Origin: CBDCCV01 sp965215025
Lineage (GTDB): Bacteria > Bacteroidota > Rhodothermia > Rhodothermales > Salinibacteraceae
DNA: 64,000 nucleotides
Assembly (NCBI GenBank): GCA_965215025.1
Contig: CBDCCV010000001.1
Span: forward strand, 1-64,000
Direction: 5' to 3'
The notes under the pieces are model-generated. The model was not told where the DNA came from and did not search any database. It saw nothing but the letters and a program-made list of their open reading frames with translations. Positions 60,668 to 64,000 of the stretch are shown in pieces. The translations under genes were made by a program, and so were the position numbers. Numbering within the stretch: the stretch's first letter is position 1; every line of letters begins with the position of its first letter.

Positions 60668-60970
60668 GGGGCGCTCGCAGGGTGGAACGTTAGTGGGGGC
60701 AGCCCGGCGCGGCGCCGGCTGCAACGGGTGAAGGTAGAGCGCCGCCTCGCAGGTTTCAACAAAGGCCGTCTGAAGAACCCGCGCGGCTGCAAGAAGCTCT
60801 ATGTGAGTCCACAAAATTACGTGAACTCACGGACGACGGACGATGGACCACGGACGATGCTCAAAGGCTGGAGGGTCGTCCATCGCCATTCGTCCATCGT
60901 CGGCCAGCCAAGGTATTTTTGCTGGCCTACATAGGGGATTTGCAGCAGCATCGCACGAGCACCGCGCCTT
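60668..60970. other. Kinase-trkA spacer with GGACGATGG inverted words
   Basis: 303 nt without a gene. From 60830 to 60900, GGACGACGGACGATGGACCA and CGGACGATG are inverted against GGTCGTCCATCGCCATTCGT and CCATCGTC over a loop of about 20 nt. Next to it, GGCCAGCCAAGGTATTTTTG and CTGGCC form a small stem. This is a further family with the same build as the ribosomal spacers. Confidence 0.65.
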
Positions 60971-63900
60971 CTACTCGTCCGCCGGCGCCGCTTCCTCTGC
61001 GCGCTCGACAGGGATGAGCGGCAGGCGGATCCAGAACGTGGTGCCGCGCCCTTCTTCCGTCTCGAACCCAATTGCGCCGTTCATCTCCTCGATGCTCTTG
61101 CGCGCGATGGCTAGGCCCAGCCCTGTGCCGCTCGTCTTCGTGGAGAAGTTCGGCTGGAAGATCTTGCTGCGCAGCTCGGGCGGGATGCCCATCCCGTTGT
61201 CGATGACAAAGGCTTGCGCCTGCGGGGCGGCGGCCTCTGCGCCCGTGCGCCCATTGGGAGGTTGCCCGTTGGAAGACGCCCCTTCGAGGCCGCTGCGCTG
61301 CGTGCGCACGGTGACGCGGCCGGCTCCGTCTTTGGGCAGGGCCTGGAGCGCGTTTTTGATCAGGTTGATGTAGACGCGGCGCAGCTCCTCCTGGTCGGCC
61401 TCGACGACGAGCGGCTCGGGGTGGAAGTCGCACGCGATCTCGGCGTCGGCCTCTTCCTGCATGAGCGCGACGGCCTCGTGGATCACCTCGTTGAGGTCGA
61501 GCGGCTCGAGCACGCGCGTGGGCAGGCGCGCGAACGAGGAGAACTCGTTGGCGATGCGGGCGAGCGTGTCGATCTGCTCGACGAGCGTGGTGGTGATGCG
61601 CTCGAAGAGCGTGCGGAAGCGGCCGGCCTCCTCGTCGGGCTTGGCTTCTTGGAGAGGCGGCGCGGCCTGGCCCGGCGCCGCGCCCTCGGGCACTTCGAGG
61701 CGGTCGTAGGCGCGGCGCAGGTGCTGCACGGAGAGCTTCATGGGCGTGAGCGGGTTCTTGATCTCGTGCGCCACCTGGCGGGCCATCTCGCGCCAGGCCA
61801 CCTCGCGCTCCTGCTGCGCGAGCTTGCGCCGGCTCTCGGCCAGCTGCGCGCGCATCTCGTTAAAGGTCGCCACCAGCTCGCCGATCTCGTCGCGCGTGGT
61901 CACGGGGAGCGCCCGCGCAAACTCGCCCCGGCCCACGGCCTCCAGCTCCGCGCGCAGCCGCACGATGGGCCGCGCCAGGGCGCCGGCCAGGAGCGCCGCC
62001 GTGAGCATGACGATGACGATCAAAAGCAGCAGCGCGCCGAAGAGGTACGCCACCGTGCGCGCCTGCTCCTCCTCGATGCGCTCCTGCTCGGGCAGCGTCG
62101 GGGCCGAGAGCACGTAGCGCGGCGCGCCGGCCTCGTCGGTGAGCGCCCAGAAGCCGGCGGCGTAGGGGAAGCGGCCCACCCACTCGGACGTGGTCGTGAA
62201 GCGGAGGCCGTCGAGGTAGAGCGCGGCGTAGGCCGGCGCCGGCAGCCGCTCGTCGATGAGGCGCTCGCGCACGAGGCGCGGCCGGCTCGACTCCACCAGG
62301 CGCGCGCCTTGGTAGAGGTTGAGGTCCAGCCCCATCCGCGCCGCCAAGGAGTCGATCCCGATGCGCTCGGCCACGCGGTAGATCGGCTCGCCGGGTTCGG
62401 CCTCGAAGGCGAGCACCTCTTCGGCCTGCTCCAGGCGCTCGCGCAGCCAGCGCTCGGTGGCCTGCTCGTTCTCGGCCGTCAAAACGCGCAGGCCCACGAA
62501 CCCCACCACGACCACCGAGACGGCGCCCACGAGCAGAAAGGCGTTGAGCATCTTATCGCGGAAGCGGAGGCGCGGGGCGGGCAGGAGGCCCTTCCAGTGG
62601 CGGAAAAACAGCCCCACGACGTAGAGCGGCAGCCCGATGCACAGCCCGGCCAGCGTCAGCCTGAGGAGGTAGTAGAGGTGGTCGAAGGTGACGATGGCCG
62701 GCACGCGCGCGGCCACGACGGAGGCGCTCACGGGCTGCCCGGCTTGGAACGCCTCTTCCGGCGGGGTACGCGCCGCCTGCTGGCGGTAGAGCGTGAGGTA
62801 GGAGCGCCCCTTGACGTTCTCGACGCCCCAAAGCGCCGGCTCCGCGCCCAGCGCCTGCCGCGTGTCCTCGGCCAAGCGGTAGCGTCCGAAGTCGCGCCCG
62901 AAGCTGCGCACCAGGCGCCCGTCGCGGAACTCGGCCAAGGAGAGGCCGGCCTGCCCATCGGCGTAGTAGCCGGCGGGGAGGAGCACGCGCGGGAAGGGCG
63001 TGCCGGCTTCGGGCAGCACGGCCTGCGGCTCGGCGCTCACCACGATCCATCCGCTGGGTTCGGGCGTGCGACGCGGGCCGGCGCGGCGGCGCGGGCGGAC
63101 CGGCGCGCGCGCCCCTTCCGGCGCCGGACGCACGGGCGCCAGGCCGGCGTACTGGAAGCGGCTCTCCTCACGCTGGCTGGTGATCCGCTCGATCATCGCG
63201 CCCGAGGCGCCGCGCTCAGCGTACATCTTGCGCAGAACGTCAAACTCGCCCGTGTCAGCGTCGGCGGGGCCGGCGGCGTGGTCAACGGCCGGGCCGAGGA
63301 CGGCGTAGCGGCCCAGCGCCTCGCCCTCGGGGCCGAAAAGCGAGACGGTGACGCGGTACGTCCCCAGCGAGGTCAGCAGGGTCTCGTCGAGCAGGTTGTC
63401 GGTGAGGCGCTCGAACACCTGGCGTTGCACCAGGTCGGCCTCGTGGGAGAGCAGCGCGCGCAAGACGGGCGCCGTGCTCAGCTCCTCGAGCGCTTCCTCG
63501 ATGGAGAAGAGCACGCGCGGATCGCGCCCCTGCCCAAAAGAGGCAGCGGCGTCGAGGAGGCGGTCGCGCCGCTGCGCGTCCATGCCGGCGTAGAGCAGCG
63601 GGTAGACGAGCAGCGTGAGGAGCAAGACGGACGGGAGCAGGCGGTGGAGCGTGAGCAGTTCCCATCCGCCCGAGCGCCGCGCAAAGCCGAAGGCGGCTGT
63701 GCTGGCGCTCGCCACCAGAAAGCCCAGCGACACCGGCCACGCGATCACCGCCTCCATCCCCGAGACGACGTAGAAGAGCACGAGCGGCACGCCCACGGCC
63801 ACGAGCGTGCCCACCGCCACCGCCGCGCGCGGCCAGGCCACGGGCCAGTAGCGCATGAGCAGCCAGAGGGCCGTCCAGGCCAGCCCCGCGATGACGAGCA

Positions 63901-64000
63901 CTGCGGCGATGGTAAGCAGGAGCAGCGCGCAGAGCACCACGAGGACGAGCGGCTGCGGGAAAAAGCCCGTCCGCTCGAAAAAGTCGAGCGTGCTGTCGAG
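60971..64000 (-). CDS. Membrane sensor histidine kinase, NtrY-like, 5' end outside the window
   Basis: 1009 residues visible; the frame runs past the right edge, so the true start is missing. N-terminal membrane helices (about 15-130), a long extracytoplasmic or soluble region (about 135-435), two more helices (about 437-503), a second sensor region (505-640), a helix (647-673), HAMP (about 670-715), the H-box VAHEIKNPLTPMKLSVQHL (about 743), and ATPase boxes NLIKNALQ, DNGMGIP and GTGLGLAI. No response regulator is in view. 303 nt before trkA on the same strand. Confidence 0.92.
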   Translation of the reverse strand, partial: LDSTLDFFERTGFFPQPLVLVVLCALLLLTIAAVLVIAGLAWTALWLLMRYWPVAWPRAAVAVGTLVAVGVPLVLFYVVSGMEAVIAWPVSLGFLVASASTAAFGFARRSGGWELLTLHRLLPSVLLLTLLVYPLLYAGMDAQRRDRLLDAAASFGQGRDPRVLFSIEEALEELSTAPVLRALLSHEADLVQRQVFERLTDNLLDETLLTSLGTYRVTVSLFGPEGEALGRYAVLGPAVDHAAGPADADTGEFDVLRKMYAERGASGAMIERITSQREESRFQYAGLAPVRPAPEGARAPVRPRRRAGPRRTPEPSGWIVVSAEPQAVLPEAGTPFPRVLLPAGYYADGQAGLSLAEFRDGRLVRSFGRDFGRYRLAEDTRQALGAEPALWGVENVKGRSYLTLYRQQAARTPPEEAFQAGQPVSASVVAARVPAIVTFDHLYYLLRLTLAGLCIGLPLYVVGLFFRHWKGLLPAPRLRFRDKMLNAFLLVGAVSVVVVGFVGLRVLTAENEQATERWLRERLEQAEEVLAFEAEPGEPIYRVAERIGIDSLAARMGLDLNLYQGARLVESSRPRLVRERLIDERLPAPAYAALYLDGLRFTTTSEWVGRFPYAAGFWALTDEAGAPRYVLSAPTLPEQERIEEEQARTVAYLFGALLLLIVIVMLTAALLAGALARPIVRLRAELEAVGRGEFARALPVTTRDEIGELVATFNEMRAQLAESRRKLAQQEREVAWREMARQVAHEIKNPLTPMKLSVQHLRRAYDRLEVPEGAAPGQAAPPLQEAKPDEEAGRFRTLFERITTTLVEQIDTLARIANEFSSFARLPTRVLEPLDLNEVIHEAVALMQEEADAEIACDFHPEPLVVEADQEELRRVYINLIKNALQALPKDGAGRVTVRTQRSGLEGASSNGQPPNGRTGAEAAAPQAQAFVIDNGMGIPPELRSKIFQPNFSTKTSGTGLGLAIARKSIEEMNGAIGFETEEGRGTTFWIRLPLIPVERAEEAAPADE

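Overview
The window is about two thirds G+C and looks like a Rhodothermota/Bacteroidota-type chromosome, perhaps a Salinibacter or Rubricoccus relative. This rests on several signs. There are many lipoproteins whose mature part starts Cys-Asp-Ser. The ribosomal leaders are A/G-rich (AAAGAAAAGAAA-like) with few clear Shine-Dalgarno sites. The str-S10-spc-alpha genes run as one cluster with secY-map-infA and no adk. There is a PorW/SprE-like lipoprotein and a Bacteroidota-style curli locus. Several proteins carry acidic tails. The lineage is an inference; no 16S gene is present.

Layout. 1-3 kb (minus): start of a ruvX-like gene, an HU-family gene and a bifunctional (p)ppGpp synthetase/hydrolase. 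3.2-26 kb (minus): one uninterrupted translation super-cluster, rpsL-rpsG-fusA-tuf-rpsJ-[two lipoproteins]-rplC...rplQ, with a sigma70-like promoter before rpsL and a strong intrinsic terminator after rplQ. Two things are odd: two lipoprotein genes sit between rpsJ and rplC, and rpmJ (L36) is missing from its usual place. 26-34 kb (minus): ftsH, a 1384-residue TPR-SPOR-PEGA-SPOR lipoprotein, and pyruvate kinase. 34.6-39.4 kb (mostly plus): an SSS-family symporter behind a LacI-type operator, a trehalase, and a low-GC DUF6883/DUF4926 pair. 39.4-47.6 kb (minus): a CBS-domain site-2 protease, a lipoprotein, and a curli operon csgE-csgF-csgG-csgA-csgB-csgH plus a terminal lipoprotein. 48-57.7 kb (plus except hisI and one small gene): an M23 endopeptidase, hisI, yidD-moaB, cysS, an M2 (ACE-like) peptidase, a toxin-like nuclease overlapping a small partner gene, hemB and an HhH-GPD protein. 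57.7-64 kb (minus): a membrane histidine kinase (cut by the window end), trkA and trkH.

The most unusual signal is in the spacers. The ribosomal genes are separated by 50-160 bp instead of being tightly packed. Many spacers hold short inverted-repeat elements of at least five unrelated sequence families. Most begin within a few bases of the upstream gene's stop codon, and in two cases they supply the stop. The same families recur outside the cluster, where one has lengthened the HemB C-terminus. The other candidates for new biology are the nuclease/partner pair at 55.2-56.0 kb, the DUF6883/DUF4926 pair, the lipoproteins inside the S10 operon, and the modified curli locus, where CsgG appears fused to a beta-barrel and the major curlin is built on a GDDN repeat. 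No tRNA, rRNA, CRISPR array or insertion sequence was recognised.
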